Source: Bacterioplanoides sp965200585
GTDB lineage: Bacteria > Pseudomonadota > Gammaproteobacteria > Pseudomonadales > Oceanobacteraceae
NCBI RefSeq assembly: GCF_965200585.1
Contig: NZ_OZ241361.1
Strand: one strand, 5' to 3'
DNA: 64,000 nt
The notes below the pieces were generated by a model. That model worked only from the letters and a program-made list of their open reading frames with translations, had not been told where the DNA came from and made no database searches. The position numbers were made by a program, and so were the translations under genes. Shown here in pieces: positions 1-8,567 of this stretch (positions within the stretch are counted from its first letter, which is position 1; the number at the start of each line of letters is the position of its first letter).

Positions 1-2
1 AT

Positions 3-503
3 TTATGGGGTGGTTTTAAGAATGACATCCAGCAAGCCTCAGAGCGTTATCTGACAGACGGGGTGCTGGCCGGGCGACTGATTCGCTTAGCCAATAATGA
101 TGGGTCGGCTGAATGGTCTTACCGCGGTGCCTTTATGCATCAACAACAATGGATACCGATTGACGCCGCGGCACCAGCCCCGGCGTCAGTAATGGTCAAT
201 GTGGCGGATCAGGTGGCCGGTTATCTGGCCAGTCGTTACGCCGTGAATACCAACTCTCAACCGTCATCACAGAGGCATCAGTTAACCATCACAGGTATTG
301 ATAGCTTTCAGCAATATCACGGTGTATTAAAATACCTGCAATCCAAGGTAGCCATCACGGATGTTCAGGTGATTCAGATGCAGCAGCAAACTATTCGTTT
401 ATCGTTACAACTGGCAACCGATTGGGAGCAGGTGTGGCAGGTACTGGAGCTGGATAAACGCCTGCTTCAGGATACAGAATCTCAGCAGCTGATCTGGCAG
501 TAA
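3..503 (+). CDS. DUF2066 domain protein, 3' part
   Basis: The gene is cut by the left edge of the window. The frame is open from base 3, so the GTG at 63 is internal and not the start. About 166 C-terminal residues are visible. The sequence fits the DUF2066 family, whose members often lie directly upstream of hda in gammaproteobacteria, as here (20 bases to the hda start). The function of the family is not known; many members have a signal peptide, which would lie outside the window. The end (LIWQ, then TAA) looks natural. The family call rests on recognition plus the neighbour. Confidence 0.7.
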   Translation, partial: LWGGFKNDIQQASERYLTDGVLAGRLIRLANNDGSAEWSYRGAFMHQQQWIPIDAAAPAPASVMVNVADQVAGYLASRYAVNTNSQPSSQRHQLTITGIDSFQQYHGVLKYLQSKVAITDVQVIQMQQQTIRLSLQLATDWEQVWQVLELDKRLLQDTESQQLIWQ

Positions 504-523
504 TCAGGTAGTACGGAAGACGC

Positions 524-1255
524 ATGACTTTACAGCAATCAAAACAAGCACATTCATCAGCGCCCCAGCAGCAGCTTACTCTGTCGGTTGCCATTCGCGA
601 TGATGCCCGTTTTGCCAATTATTATGCTGGCCCCAATGAACAAGTAGTGTATGAACTGCAAAAGCAGTGGACTCTGAATGGCGAACCTTTTTTGTTCTTG
701 TGGGGCAGTGCAGGCGTTGGTTGCAGCCATTTATTACAGGCCGCCTGCCATTATGCCGAAGGGTTAGGGCATCAAAGTGTGTATTTACCACTGGATGAAT
801 TAGTCGAGTACAGCCCGGCCGTGTTGGAATCCATGGAGCAACTGCCGTTGGTGGCGCTTGATAATATTCAGGCGGTAGCCGGTAATAAAGCCTGGGAAGA
901 AGCGTTATTCCATCTGTTTAACCGTATTCGTGACCGACAAGGGCACTTGTTAATTGCCGCTAATAATGGTCCGAAAAAACTCAATATCGAGCTGCCGGAT
1001 CTGGTGTCACGCCTGACTTGGGGCATGACCTACCAGGTTGAACCACTGGAAGACGACGACAAGGTACAAGCCTTATTATTGCGTGCTAAGCGACGTGGTT
1101 TAAATATGGGTGATGACGTTGCCCGCTTTATTCTGACGCGTGGCCCACGGGATATGCAGGGGTTGTTTGATCTGCTGGATCAGCTGGATCAGGCTTCGCT
1201 ATCGGCGCAGCGTAAGCTGACGATTCCATTTATTAAGGCGGAGCTGGAGTGGTAG
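524..1255 (+). CDS. hda: DnaA regulatory inactivator Hda
   Basis: Hda binds the DNA polymerase sliding clamp and makes DnaA-ATP hydrolyse its nucleotide after initiation, which prevents re-initiation. The 243-residue length is normal. Near the N-terminus, residues 17-22 (QLTLSV) match the clamp-binding motif that Hda uses to hold DnaN. The DnaA-like AAA+ domain follows, with the Walker A region degenerate (GSAGVGCSHLL, no lysine), as is usual in Hda. The C-terminal part ends with the helical lid (ARFILTRGPRDMQGLFDLLDQLD). ATG at 524 is chosen because the clamp motif must be near the N-terminus. A strong terminator lies 20 bases after the stop. Confidence 0.93.
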   Translation: MTLQQSKQAHSSAPQQQLTLSVAIRDDARFANYYAGPNEQVVYELQKQWTLNGEPFLFLWGSAGVGCSHLLQAACHYAEGLGHQSVYLPLDELVEYSPAVLESMEQLPLVALDNIQAVAGNKAWEEALFHLFNRIRDRQGHLLIAANNGPKKLNIELPDLVSRLTWGMTYQVEPLEDDDKVQALLLRAKRRGLNMGDDVARFILTRGPRDMQGLFDLLDQLDQASLSAQRKLTIPFIKAELEW

Positions 1256-1276
1256 CTATCCTTAACTTCAGAATAT

Positions 1277-1315
1277 AAAAAAGGCCGTTTTGTTTGTAAC
1301 AAAACGGCCTTTTTT
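1277..1315. terminator. bidirectional terminator hda / aminotransferase
   Basis: A perfect 16-bp stem (arms 1277-1292 and 1300-1315, loop 1293-1299) has a GGCCG core and runs of A on the left and T on the right. It can stop transcription from hda on the plus strand and from the convergent aminotransferase gene on the minus strand. Confidence 0.9.
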
Positions 1316-1334
1316 ATGCTTGGTCGATTAACGA

Positions 1335-2516
1335 TTAACCCAGTGCTTTTGCCAGTCGGCTGATCGCTTCTTTCAGAACATCCATGCTGGTGGCATAAGA
1401 CAGACGCATATGACCTGGCGTACCAAAGGCAGAACCCGGAACCAATGCTACTTCAGCTTCGTTCAGCATTTTCTCGGCAAAATCGACATCCGATTCAATA
1501 CCCGCGTTTGCCATTGCACCTTTAAAGCTTGGGAAAGCATAGAAAGTACCGTCACTTTCAACGCACTCAACACCCGGCAATTCATTCAGCGCAGCAACAA
1601 CATAGTCATGACGCTCTTTAAAGGCTGTTAACATGTCCTGAACGCAGCTCTGATCACCTTCTAATGCCGCTTGAGCAGCAACCTGAGCAATTGATGTTGG
1701 GTTGGACGTGCTTTGCGACTGAATCTTTTTCATCGCGGCAACCAGCTTTTGTGGGCCGCCAACGTAGCCAATACGCCAGCCAGTCATACTGTAAGCTTTG
1801 GAAACACCATTCATCACCAGTGTACGGTCATACAGTTCCGGGCAAACCGTGAGGATGTTGTGGAAGCCACCTTCGGCCCACAAAATGTGTTCGTACATAT
1901 CGTCGGTGGCGATTAATACATCCGGGTATTTCTTCAGAACTTCAGCCAGTGCTTTTAATTCGGCTTCGGTGTAGGCCACGCCAGAAGGGTTGGATGGGCT
2001 GTTGATCACCACCAATTTGGTTTTTTCAGTAATGGCCGCGTCCAGTTGTTCAGCTGTCATTTTGAAACGTGCGCTCTGGTCGGTTTCAACCACCACCGGC
2101 ACACCTTCAGCAATTTTCACCATGTCCGGGTAAGAAACCCAGTAAGGTGCCGGAATAACCACTTCGTCGCCCGGATTTAACAGCGCCAGCGCCAGGTTAA
2201 AGAAACTTTGTTTGCCACCACAAGAAACCAGAATCTGATTCGCTTCGTAGCTTAAGCCGTTATCACGCTTGAACTTCTCAATAATCGCTTGTTTCAGAGC
2301 CGGAGTGCCGTCAACCGCCGTGTACTTGGTGAAGCCGTCAGCAATGGCTTTGCTGGCCGCATCTTTAATATGTTGTGGGGTATCAAAATCCGGCTCGCCA
2401 GCGCCCAGGCCAATAATATCTTTGCCTGCCGCTCGTAATTCTGCTGCACGGTTAGTCACCGCCAGAGTAGGAGAAGGCTTGATCTGTTGAACGCGATCCG
2501 ACAATTGCAGGTCCAA
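1335..2516 (-). CDS. aspC: aspartate aminotransferase, class I/II (Ibeta type)
   Basis: This is a PLP-dependent aminotransferase that interconverts aspartate/oxaloacetate and glutamate/2-oxoglutarate, and may also act on prephenate in this subfamily. At 393 residues it is full length. Visible marks are the N-terminal GLGAGEPDFDTP segment, the INSPSNPSG motif near 171-179, the Schiff-base lysine about K240 in NGVSKAYSMTGWRIGY, and a C-terminal RLSYATS. It belongs to the bacterial Ibeta group rather than the E. coli AspC type, so the symbol is approximate. It stands alone, convergent with hda and divergent from uvrB. Confidence 0.88.
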   Translation of the reverse strand: MDLQLSDRVQQIKPSPTLAVTNRAAELRAAGKDIIGLGAGEPDFDTPQHIKDAASKAIADGFTKYTAVDGTPALKQAIIEKFKRDNGLSYEANQILVSCGGKQSFFNLALALLNPGDEVVIPAPYWVSYPDMVKIAEGVPVVVETDQSARFKMTAEQLDAAITEKTKLVVINSPSNPSGVAYTEAELKALAEVLKKYPDVLIATDDMYEHILWAEGGFHNILTVCPELYDRTLVMNGVSKAYSMTGWRIGYVGGPQKLVAAMKKIQSQSTSNPTSIAQVAAQAALEGDQSCVQDMLTAFKERHDYVVAALNELPGVECVESDGTFYAFPSFKGAMANAGIESDVDFAEKMLNEAEVALVPGSAFGTPGHMRLSYATSMDVLKEAISRLAKALG

Positions 2517-2599
2517 GTGTGTATCCTCAATAACGCGTGGAGAGAAGCAGTGTGATCTGCGTAATCAGTATTACAGATAACTACTGCAGTAAAAATCCG

Positions 2600-2605
2600 T
2601 ATAAT
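2600..2605 (+). promoter_or_regulatory. putative -10 box for uvrB
   Basis: TATAAT lies 49 bases upstream of the uvrB start in the divergent aminotransferase/uvrB gap. No good -35 was found at the usual distance, and I saw no clear LexA operator, so SOS control of uvrB is not supported here. Confidence 0.4.
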
Positions 2606-2653
2606 TCTAATCGAAACTATGATTTTTCGAAACAATGACTTTCTGGAATTCTG

Positions 2654-4684
2654 ATGAGCAAGGCATTTGAACTCACGTCTAAATACTCCCCCGCAGGCGA
2701 CCAGCCTAATGCCATTAAAGGCCTGGTGCAGGGGATTGAAACCGGGCTGCTAAAGCAGACATTGTTGGGAGTAACCGGCTCCGGAAAGACGTACACCATG
2801 GCCAATGTGATTGCTCAGTGCCAGCGGCCCACCATTATTATGGCGCACAATAAAACGCTGGCTGCGCAATTGTACGGTGAGTTTAAAGAGTTCTTTCCCA
2901 ATAACGCCGTTGAGTACTTTGTCTCTTACTACGATTATTATCAGCCAGAAGCCTATGTGCCAGCCTCCGATACCTTTATTGATAAAGATGCCTCGGTAAA
3001 TGAACACATTGAGCAGATGCGCTTGTCGGCTACCAAAGCGTTAATGGAACGACGCGATGCGGTGATTGTTGCCACGGTTTCAGCGATTTATGGCTTGGGT
3101 GATCCGGATTCCTACCTGAAAATGATGCTGCATATGGTGCGCGGAGATCAGATTGATCAGCGTACCGTGCTGCGCCGTTTAGCCGAATTGCAGTACACCC
3201 GTAACGACATGGATTTCCATCGTGGCACCTATCGGGTGCGTGGCGATGTGATTGATATATTCCCGGCCGAAAGTGACGACGAAGCGGTTCGGATTGAATT
3301 GTTTGATGATGAAATTGAACAGATTTCGCTGTTTGACCCACTCACCGGCGAAGTTCGCTCGCGCCTGGCACGGGTGACCATTTATCCGAAAACGCACTAT
3401 GTTACCCCACGGGAAACCATTCTTGGCGCTATCGACGGCATCGAAGACGAGTTAAAAGAGCGGCTTGAATATTACCGCGATAATAATTTGCTGGTGGAAG
3501 GGCAGCGTTTGGAACAGCGTACCCGCTACGATGTCGAGATGATGCGCGAGCTGGGTTATTGCTCCGGTATCGAAAACTACTCACGCTATTTATCCGGCCG
3601 TGACGAAGGCGCGCCGCCGCCAACACTGTTTGATTACATCCCGAAAGATGCACTGGTGTTTGTTGATGAATCTCACGTCACCATTCCACAAATTGGTGGT
3701 ATGTATCGTGGTGACCGCTCCCGAAAAGAGACGCTGGTGCAGTTTGGTTTCCGCTTACCATCGGCACTGGATAATCGCCCGATGCGCTTTGAAGAATGGG
3801 AAGCCATTGTGCCCCAGTGTGTATTTGTCTCCGCAACGCCGGGGCCGTATGAGCAAGACCATCAGGACTACGTGGTGGAGCAGGTGGTACGACCAACCGG
3901 ATTGATTGATCCGGAGCTTGAAGTGCGCCCAGCGACGGGTCAGGTGGATGATGTGCTGCACGAGCTGCAGGAACGTACCAGCAAAGGCGAACGGGTGCTG
4001 ATTACCGTATTGACCAAGCGTATGGCGGAAGATCTGACCGAGTTTTTGCTGGAGCAGAATATTCGTGTGCGCTACCTGCACTCGGATATCGACACGGTTG
4101 AGCGGGTGGAAATTATCCGCGACTTACGCCTGGGTGAGTTTGATGTGTTAGTGGGCATTAACTTATTGCGGGAAGGTCTCGATATTCCGGAAGTTTCGCT
4201 GGTGGCTATCTTTGATGCCGATAAAGAAGGCTTCTTACGCTCCGAGCGTTCTCTGATTCAGACCATTGGCCGGGCTGCCCGTAACCTTAATGGTAAAGCG
4301 ATTCTTTACGCTGACCGAATTACTGACTCAATGCAACGCGCCATGGACGAAACTGATCGCCGTCGCGAAAAGCAAATTGCCTTTAACGAAGAGCACGGCA
4401 TTGTGCCAAAAGGCGTGACCAAATCGGTGGAAGATATTCTCGAAGCCGCACCGGCTCCGGGAGCGCGTGGCAAAGGCAAGAGTCGTAACCGCAAAGTGGC
4501 AGAGCCCGCAGCTGGCTATGCGGTTGATGATTGGAAAGCATTACCCGCGGCGAAACTGGTTGAACGTGTGGCTGAGGTCGAAGATCAGATGTTTAAAGCC
4601 GCCAAAGACCTCGACTTTGAAGAAGCCGCGCGACTGCGTGATCTGTTGCATGAGATGAAGCAAAAAGTTATCGAGAACAGCTAG
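2654..4684 (+). CDS. uvrB: excinuclease ABC subunit B
   Basis: UvrB is the damage-verifying helicase-like subunit of UvrABC nucleotide excision repair. At 676 residues it is full length. Walker A is GVTGSGKT (about 39-46); the beta-hairpin region YYDYYQPEAYVP follows; the helicase motif DESHVTIPQ is near 340; ARNLNGKAILYAD belongs to helicase motif VI; and a C-terminal UVR domain (FKAAKDLDFEEAARLRDLL) is present for UvrA/UvrC contact. The ATG at 2654 gives the standard N-terminus. The gene is monocistronic, with tRNA-Val 117 bases downstream. Confidence 0.98.
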   Translation: MSKAFELTSKYSPAGDQPNAIKGLVQGIETGLLKQTLLGVTGSGKTYTMANVIAQCQRPTIIMAHNKTLAAQLYGEFKEFFPNNAVEYFVSYYDYYQPEAYVPASDTFIDKDASVNEHIEQMRLSATKALMERRDAVIVATVSAIYGLGDPDSYLKMMLHMVRGDQIDQRTVLRRLAELQYTRNDMDFHRGTYRVRGDVIDIFPAESDDEAVRIELFDDEIEQISLFDPLTGEVRSRLARVTIYPKTHYVTPRETILGAIDGIEDELKERLEYYRDNNLLVEGQRLEQRTRYDVEMMRELGYCSGIENYSRYLSGRDEGAPPPTLFDYIPKDALVFVDESHVTIPQIGGMYRGDRSRKETLVQFGFRLPSALDNRPMRFEEWEAIVPQCVFVSATPGPYEQDHQDYVVEQVVRPTGLIDPELEVRPATGQVDDVLHELQERTSKGERVLITVLTKRMAEDLTEFLLEQNIRVRYLHSDIDTVERVEIIRDLRLGEFDVLVGINLLREGLDIPEVSLVAIFDADKEGFLRSERSLIQTIGRAARNLNGKAILYADRITDSMQRAMDETDRRREKQIAFNEEHGIVPKGVTKSVEDILEAAPAPGARGKGKSRNRKVAEPAAGYAVDDWKALPAAKLVERVAEVEDQMFKAAKDLDFEEAARLRDLLHEMKQKVIENS

Positions 4685-4760
4685 AGCCTGCTAACGGCTT
4701 CTGGTTTATTCTAGACGACTGATTTCAAAGCAGTTTCTGAGGTAAATTCGCGGATTGGGG

Positions 4761-4789
4761 TTGCACTGTTAATCACTCGCCGCTAGTAT
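4761..4789 (+). promoter_or_regulatory. sigma70 promoter of tRNA-Val
   Basis: TTGCAC (4761-4766) and TAGTAT (4784-4789) are separated by exactly 17 bases. The pair sits a few bases before the mature tRNA, which suits a short leader. This is one of the best promoter matches in the window. Confidence 0.75.
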
Positions 4790-4801
4790 ACGCAGCACTT
4801 C

Positions 4802-4878
<77 letters not shown>

Positions 4879-4890
4879 AGATTTTAAAAA

Positions 4891-4911
4891 CCGACTTAAT
4901 AGTCGGCTTTT
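4891..4911. terminator. terminator after tRNA-Val, also facing ptuB
   Basis: Stem CCGACT/AGTCGG (4891-4896, 4901-4906) with loop TAAT is followed by a T run on the plus strand. The minus strand also has a T run after the stem, so it can end both the tRNA transcript and the convergent Septu-like operon. Confidence 0.85.
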
Positions 4912-4921
4912 TTATACCTGT

Positions 4922-5689
4922 CTAACCGTTATAGTCAATTTTCTTCAGTTGAGCCTCTGAGCTCTGCCCTAAGTAGTCACGAATAGCTGAAAAGAAAGCA
5001 GGCCAATTGTTATCATCATTTTTCTTTAAATGAGCGCGAGCGAGCCTGCTTCTTGCTTGCTCTTGAGTTAAACCTTGTTCAACTAAGCCTCTGAATTGGT
5101 CGATGAGCGCATTTAACTTACTGCGGCGTAACTGGTTGAGTCTATTCGTGGACAGATGTAATTCGTCAATAGTAGCTTTGGCTTTATTAATATCAATGTC
5201 AGCGGCTTGGCAATTGTCTTCATTTACATGAATAGAGCCATCACTACGCTTGAATTTAAAAAGCGAGGGTGACGCTGGAATATTCAGTGGGTTTAAAATT
5301 ACATCATCCAAATTCTTATTTTCTTTCGGAACATCACAAGAGTGATCTGGACTACTGAAACGAGCTAATGCATCGACCACATTTTTTTGAGAACCGCCAT
5401 GGCAGCAGCCTAGCAAATTTTGCCAATCCAGGTGCCAGTTATGGTTGCTGGTATCATCTGATTTAGGGTGGAAATGCTCTACACGGAAATCGTCAAGAGT
5501 ACCATCGGTTTTGGCTCTTAAGTCTATCTCACAGTAGGCACATAATCCTCCTTGGTCTGACTTGACTCTGGACTGTACTTCTTGATAAGCCCGTTTATCC
5601 TTTTTGAATCCATTCCAGTGTGATTTTTTGTTTCTTTCTCGCCAGCCAGAAAGGCCAGCAGGCTCAGAGCTTTTATTAACCTTCTTCAC
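4922..5689 (-). CDS. ptuB: HNH endonuclease, Septu PtuB-like (TIGR02646 type)
   Basis: This is the putative nuclease partner of the ATPase gene just upstream. The 255-residue protein has an N-terminal HNH/zinc-finger module: CAYC at residues 50-53, VEHFHPKS at 70-77 with the catalytic His pair, WQNLLGCCHG at 89-98. That layout matches the family of HNH proteins found in Septu systems and as effectors of some retrons. The C-terminal half is helical and charged, with no recognised motif. The start overlaps the end of ptuA by 14 bases, so translation is probably coupled. No reverse transcriptase gene lies nearby, which argues for stand-alone Septu rather than a retron. The family call is from recognition; the defence role is inference. 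Confidence 0.8.
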   Translation of the reverse strand: MKKVNKSSEPAGLSGWRERNKKSHWNGFKKDKRAYQEVQSRVKSDQGGLCAYCEIDLRAKTDGTLDDFRVEHFHPKSDDTSNHNWHLDWQNLLGCCHGGSQKNVVDALARFSSPDHSCDVPKENKNLDDVILNPLNIPASPSLFKFKRSDGSIHVNEDNCQAADIDINKAKATIDELHLSTNRLNQLRRSKLNALIDQFRGLVEQGLTQEQARSRLARAHLKKNDDNNWPAFFSAIRDYLGQSSEAQLKKIDYNG

Positions 5690-7004
5690 GATCCAGTGCT
5701 CGCAGTTGAATATCCATATCTAAACGCATCAATTCAGGCTCGTGTCCATTGCTCCAGGCATCTAATTTGGCCCGCAACTTTTTGGCATCTTCACAATCCC
5801 ACCGATTATTTTCTACGAATTCGATGTAGTGTTTAAGAGTATCAACAATCTCAAGCTGCGGTGCTCGCAGAGATTCGAGCCCTAATACATCTTGTAAAAC
5901 TTGTTGAGTTTCTGCTCCTAATGAGAAAGATACTGGATGCAGTATTGCCTCGTTGTCTATCCAATCAATTACGCGAATTGAACTAGGCTCCACCGACGAT
6001 ACCACCTGCGGACTATGAGTTGATACCACAAACTGAATGTTCGGGAAGGTGCTGGTCAAATCAGTAAGAATAGTTTGTTGCCAACCGGGATGAAGGTGAA
6101 GATCTATTTCATCAATCAAAATCATGCCTGAGGTTTGTAAGGGGTCTGTCATATCAGGGTTGGCCTCAGCCATGCGGGCGGCAACATCCATCACCATGGC
6201 TAATGTGGTGCGGTAGCCATCGCTGAGTTGTTCTATGCGTAATTTTTGGATTTCACCATCGCGCTTCCAATCCACTTGTATTCCGGCAGGACGAACACTT
6301 TCAGGGTTGGAAAAATCAGGCATCATTTTCTCGACTGCGCAACGAATAGCCTTTAGCTCTGGTAACTCCACCTCAAATGAACGTTGTTGTTTTTGTAATT
6401 CGCTTTCACGCTTTTCTAGGTCATAAAAATATTCCACAAACCTCTTGAAATTAGCTCGGCTTTCTAAGCTTCCTGCAAAGGCATCAAAACGACGAAAATC
6501 TTTAGCAAACCCCTTGGTTCGTTGCGGTAGGTCAAATACACCACGCCCAGTACCATAATGAATAAACACTGGCAGCTCATAAGCTAGATCGTCATTATCG
6601 GCATCCACAAAGGTGTCGGCATAATCATTCAGTTTTTTGATGCCAATGGCTTCTGGAATTTGTTTGGCTGTTTTTTGGGTTGAATCGCGCTTTTCGGTTC
6701 GATCCCAACAAATGCAAGCTTCGTTAGAATCTCCATTGTCAAGTGGGTAGCTGGTGGCAGTAATACGGGTATAGGGCTGTTTTTTGCCGTTGTAGTCCAC
6801 TTGAAGGTCGGTGTCTTTAAAGCTAATACCCATTACTTTCGGCAAGCGTGTAACAAATGAACCAAGCATCGTAGCAGCAGCATCTAATATGCTCGATTTA
6901 CCAGCACCATTTCTTGCTACCAATACGGTGAGCTGCTTATCCAATGTAATTTTGAAATCAGTAAAGCGGCGGTAATGGCTTAACTTAAGGTGTTTAATTT
7001 TCAT
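5676..7004 (-). CDS. ptuA: AAA/ABC-type ATPase, Septu PtuA-like
   Basis: This 442-residue ATPase of the RecF/OLD-like class (COG3950-like) is the likely sensor/motor of a two-gene Septu defence system. Walker A is ARNGAGKSS (about 30-38). A long charged middle follows (YFYDLEKRESELQKQQ). The ABC-like signature is LSDGYR (260-265), Walker B ILIDEID (295-301) with a DLHLHPGWQ D-loop, and the switch His is in STHSPQ (H330). In known Septu systems PtuA and PtuB form a complex that degrades nucleic acid on infection. The pair sits between tRNA-Val and a methyltransferase gene that is transcribed the same way 87 bases upstream, so read-through from that operon is possible. Confidence 0.82.
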   Translation of the reverse strand: MKIKHLKLSHYRRFTDFKITLDKQLTVLVARNGAGKSSILDAAATMLGSFVTRLPKVMGISFKDTDLQVDYNGKKQPYTRITATSYPLDNGDSNEACICWDRTEKRDSTQKTAKQIPEAIGIKKLNDYADTFVDADNDDLAYELPVFIHYGTGRGVFDLPQRTKGFAKDFRRFDAFAGSLESRANFKRFVEYFYDLEKRESELQKQQRSFEVELPELKAIRCAVEKMMPDFSNPESVRPAGIQVDWKRDGEIQKLRIEQLSDGYRTTLAMVMDVAARMAEANPDMTDPLQTSGMILIDEIDLHLHPGWQQTILTDLTSTFPNIQFVVSTHSPQVVSSVEPSSIRVIDWIDNEAILHPVSFSLGAETQQVLQDVLGLESLRAPQLEIVDTLKHYIEFVENNRWDCEDAKKLRAKLDAWSNGHEPELMRLDMDIQLRALDREEG

Positions 7005-7090
7005 GATAAGCTCAGTTGTTGCTACGGGCTTAGTGTACGAGGTTGTAGGCTGGCGGGCAACGAGGGGCTAAGCTGGGCGCTTGGTAAGCG

Positions 7091-7759
7091 CTAAGCCTTA
7101 TACAAATTCACCCAGCGAAATTCATCCAGCTCGTCTAAATCCGGTACGGTAAACGATTCTTCATGGCCAATTTTCTGATAAGGCGGGAAGTTAAAATTTT
7201 TCACCCGCGAGTCGGCCACTAATACTTCGCTGGCTTTTTCCCGGAATATATTAAGCAGCGGCAAATTCGCTTTGTCGTACAATACGTCAGCGGCGATTAA
7301 TACATCCAGCGGTTCATTAAATTCGAATAAATCACCGTGGCAGCGATAGTCGACCTGATTTAAGCGGGCATTGGCCTGGCAGGAGAGAATGGCATCCGGG
7401 TCGATATCACAGGCAATCACTTCTTTGGCACCGGCCATCACACAGGCAATGGCAACAACGCCAGAACCAGCACCAAAATCCATCACTTTTTTATCTTTTA
7501 CCCAGTGTGGATTTTTGAGAATTTCGCGTGCTAATACCTGGCCACTGGCCCAGCAAAACGCCCAATAAGCCGGGTAGCTCTGAATCGACAGAATTTCTTC
7601 CTGAGTAAAGGGGCGGCGCATCGCCTGAGGCTCAACCAGCCAGAGTTTAATTGCCTCACATTGCGGCAATGTTTGCGCGGTGACGCTGGCATCGTCGAGC
7701 ATATTACGGATCAGGCGATTTAACACTTCCTGATCAGAAGTCGGATGGATGTGGGTCAT
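7091..7759 (-). CDS. class I SAM methyltransferase (COG3897, ETFB-lysine-methylase-like)
   Basis: This is a seven-strand SAM-dependent methyltransferase of 222 residues. SAM motif I is VMDFGAGSG (92-100), followed by VIACDIDPDA (motif II acidic residue at 118-120) and the post-motif DVLIAADVLYDKANLP. The set resembles the predicted protein-lysine methyltransferases related to ETFB methylase. The substrate cannot be told from sequence. The start lies 3 bases after the stop of the upstream metallo-hydrolase gene, so the two form an operon. Confidence 0.7.
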   Translation of the reverse strand: MTHIHPTSDQEVLNRLIRNMLDDASVTAQTLPQCEAIKLWLVEPQAMRRPFTQEEILSIQSYPAYWAFCWASGQVLAREILKNPHWVKDKKVMDFGAGSGVVAIACVMAGAKEVIACDIDPDAILSCQANARLNQVDYRCHGDLFEFNEPLDVLIAADVLYDKANLPLLNIFREKASEVLVADSRVKNFNFPPYQKIGHEESFTVPDLDELDEFRWVNLYKA

Positions 7760-7762
7760 AAA

Positions 7763-8527
7763 TCAGCGTAATGGAATCGGGTTGTTAAGGGTGGCGATGT
7801 CATAACCTGCTTGTTGCAGCAGGGCTCCGGCTTGTTCATCAGCATAATGGTACAGCACCAGATTATCGCGAATTTCCGGCTGATATTCCTGTAAGTCGCT
7901 CAGCCCAGTGTGAGAGGGGTTAGGCTGAGCGCCGCAGTCATGGAAAATCACTTCCTGACCGGTGAGTTTGTGATGCAATATCTCAGGAATCGGGCGGGTA
8001 TCACCGCTGTAAAACATCCGTCCTGGCAGGTGTAAAGCAAAGCTGGTATTGGGTGCATGGTGCCGGGTGTCATACACCTGAAAGTGTAATCCGGCATGAA
8101 AAAACTCATTGCTGATCGGCAATAGCTGAAACGACTGCCAGAAATCATGGCGCCCTTCGGCCATGGTGCCAAATTCCGGATACGTCGCCAGCCGTTGGTG
8201 CAGGGTAGTGATCAGATTCAGAGGCACAAATAAACGAATTGGTGCTTGTACTTGCCCTTCAGTAAGAGACTCTTGTTGCAGTCGGGCTCTGACCGTTAAA
8301 ATTTCCAGATCGGCAATATGATCCAGATGGCAGTGGCTGATAAATATAGCGTGGGGTAATTGGCCATAACGTTGTTGATAGGCGTGAACGGTACCCGGGC
8401 CACAATCAATCAGTAGTTGTGGCTGTCCGTTTTTTTCCAGTGTTGCGGCGGAGGTGCCCAGCGAAATCTGGCCACCGCTGCCGCAGCCATGAAAATTCAG
8501 TGAATATTGTGCGTTTTCTGTGGTCAT
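7763..8527 (-). CDS. MBL-fold metallo-hydrolase (RNase Z-like)
   Basis: This metallo-beta-lactamase-fold hydrolase has the zinc motif SHCHLDH and later GRMFYSGDTRP and a C-terminal HYA region. It resembles the RNase Z/phosphodiesterase branch, but the substrate is unknown. An open frame runs further upstream to 8776, but that part is antisense to msrA and not protein-like. The ATG at 8527 gives a 254-residue protein starting MTTENAQYSLNFHGCGSGG, with the typical G-rich first strand. It is divergent from msrA (40 bases between starts) and in an operon with the methyltransferase. Confidence 0.75.
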   Translation of the reverse strand: MTTENAQYSLNFHGCGSGGQISLGTSAATLEKNGQPQLLIDCGPGTVHAYQQRYGQLPHAIFISHCHLDHIADLEILTVRARLQQESLTEGQVQAPIRLFVPLNLITTLHQRLATYPEFGTMAEGRHDFWQSFQLLPISNEFFHAGLHFQVYDTRHHAPNTSFALHLPGRMFYSGDTRPIPEILHHKLTGQEVIFHDCGAQPNPSHTGLSDLQEYQPEIRDNLVLYHYADEQAGALLQQAGYDIATLNNPIPLR

Positions 8528-8567
8528 AACCCGGTATATCGACAAACAAGAGCAAGAGGTCTGCATT

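Noticed and set aside
2517..2653. LexA box for uvrB
   Set aside because: No CTGT-N8-ACAG pattern with proper spacing was seen.
4922..7090. Retron (RT plus ncRNA) with ptuA/ptuB effectors
   Set aside because: No reverse transcriptase motif (YADD) is encoded nearby.
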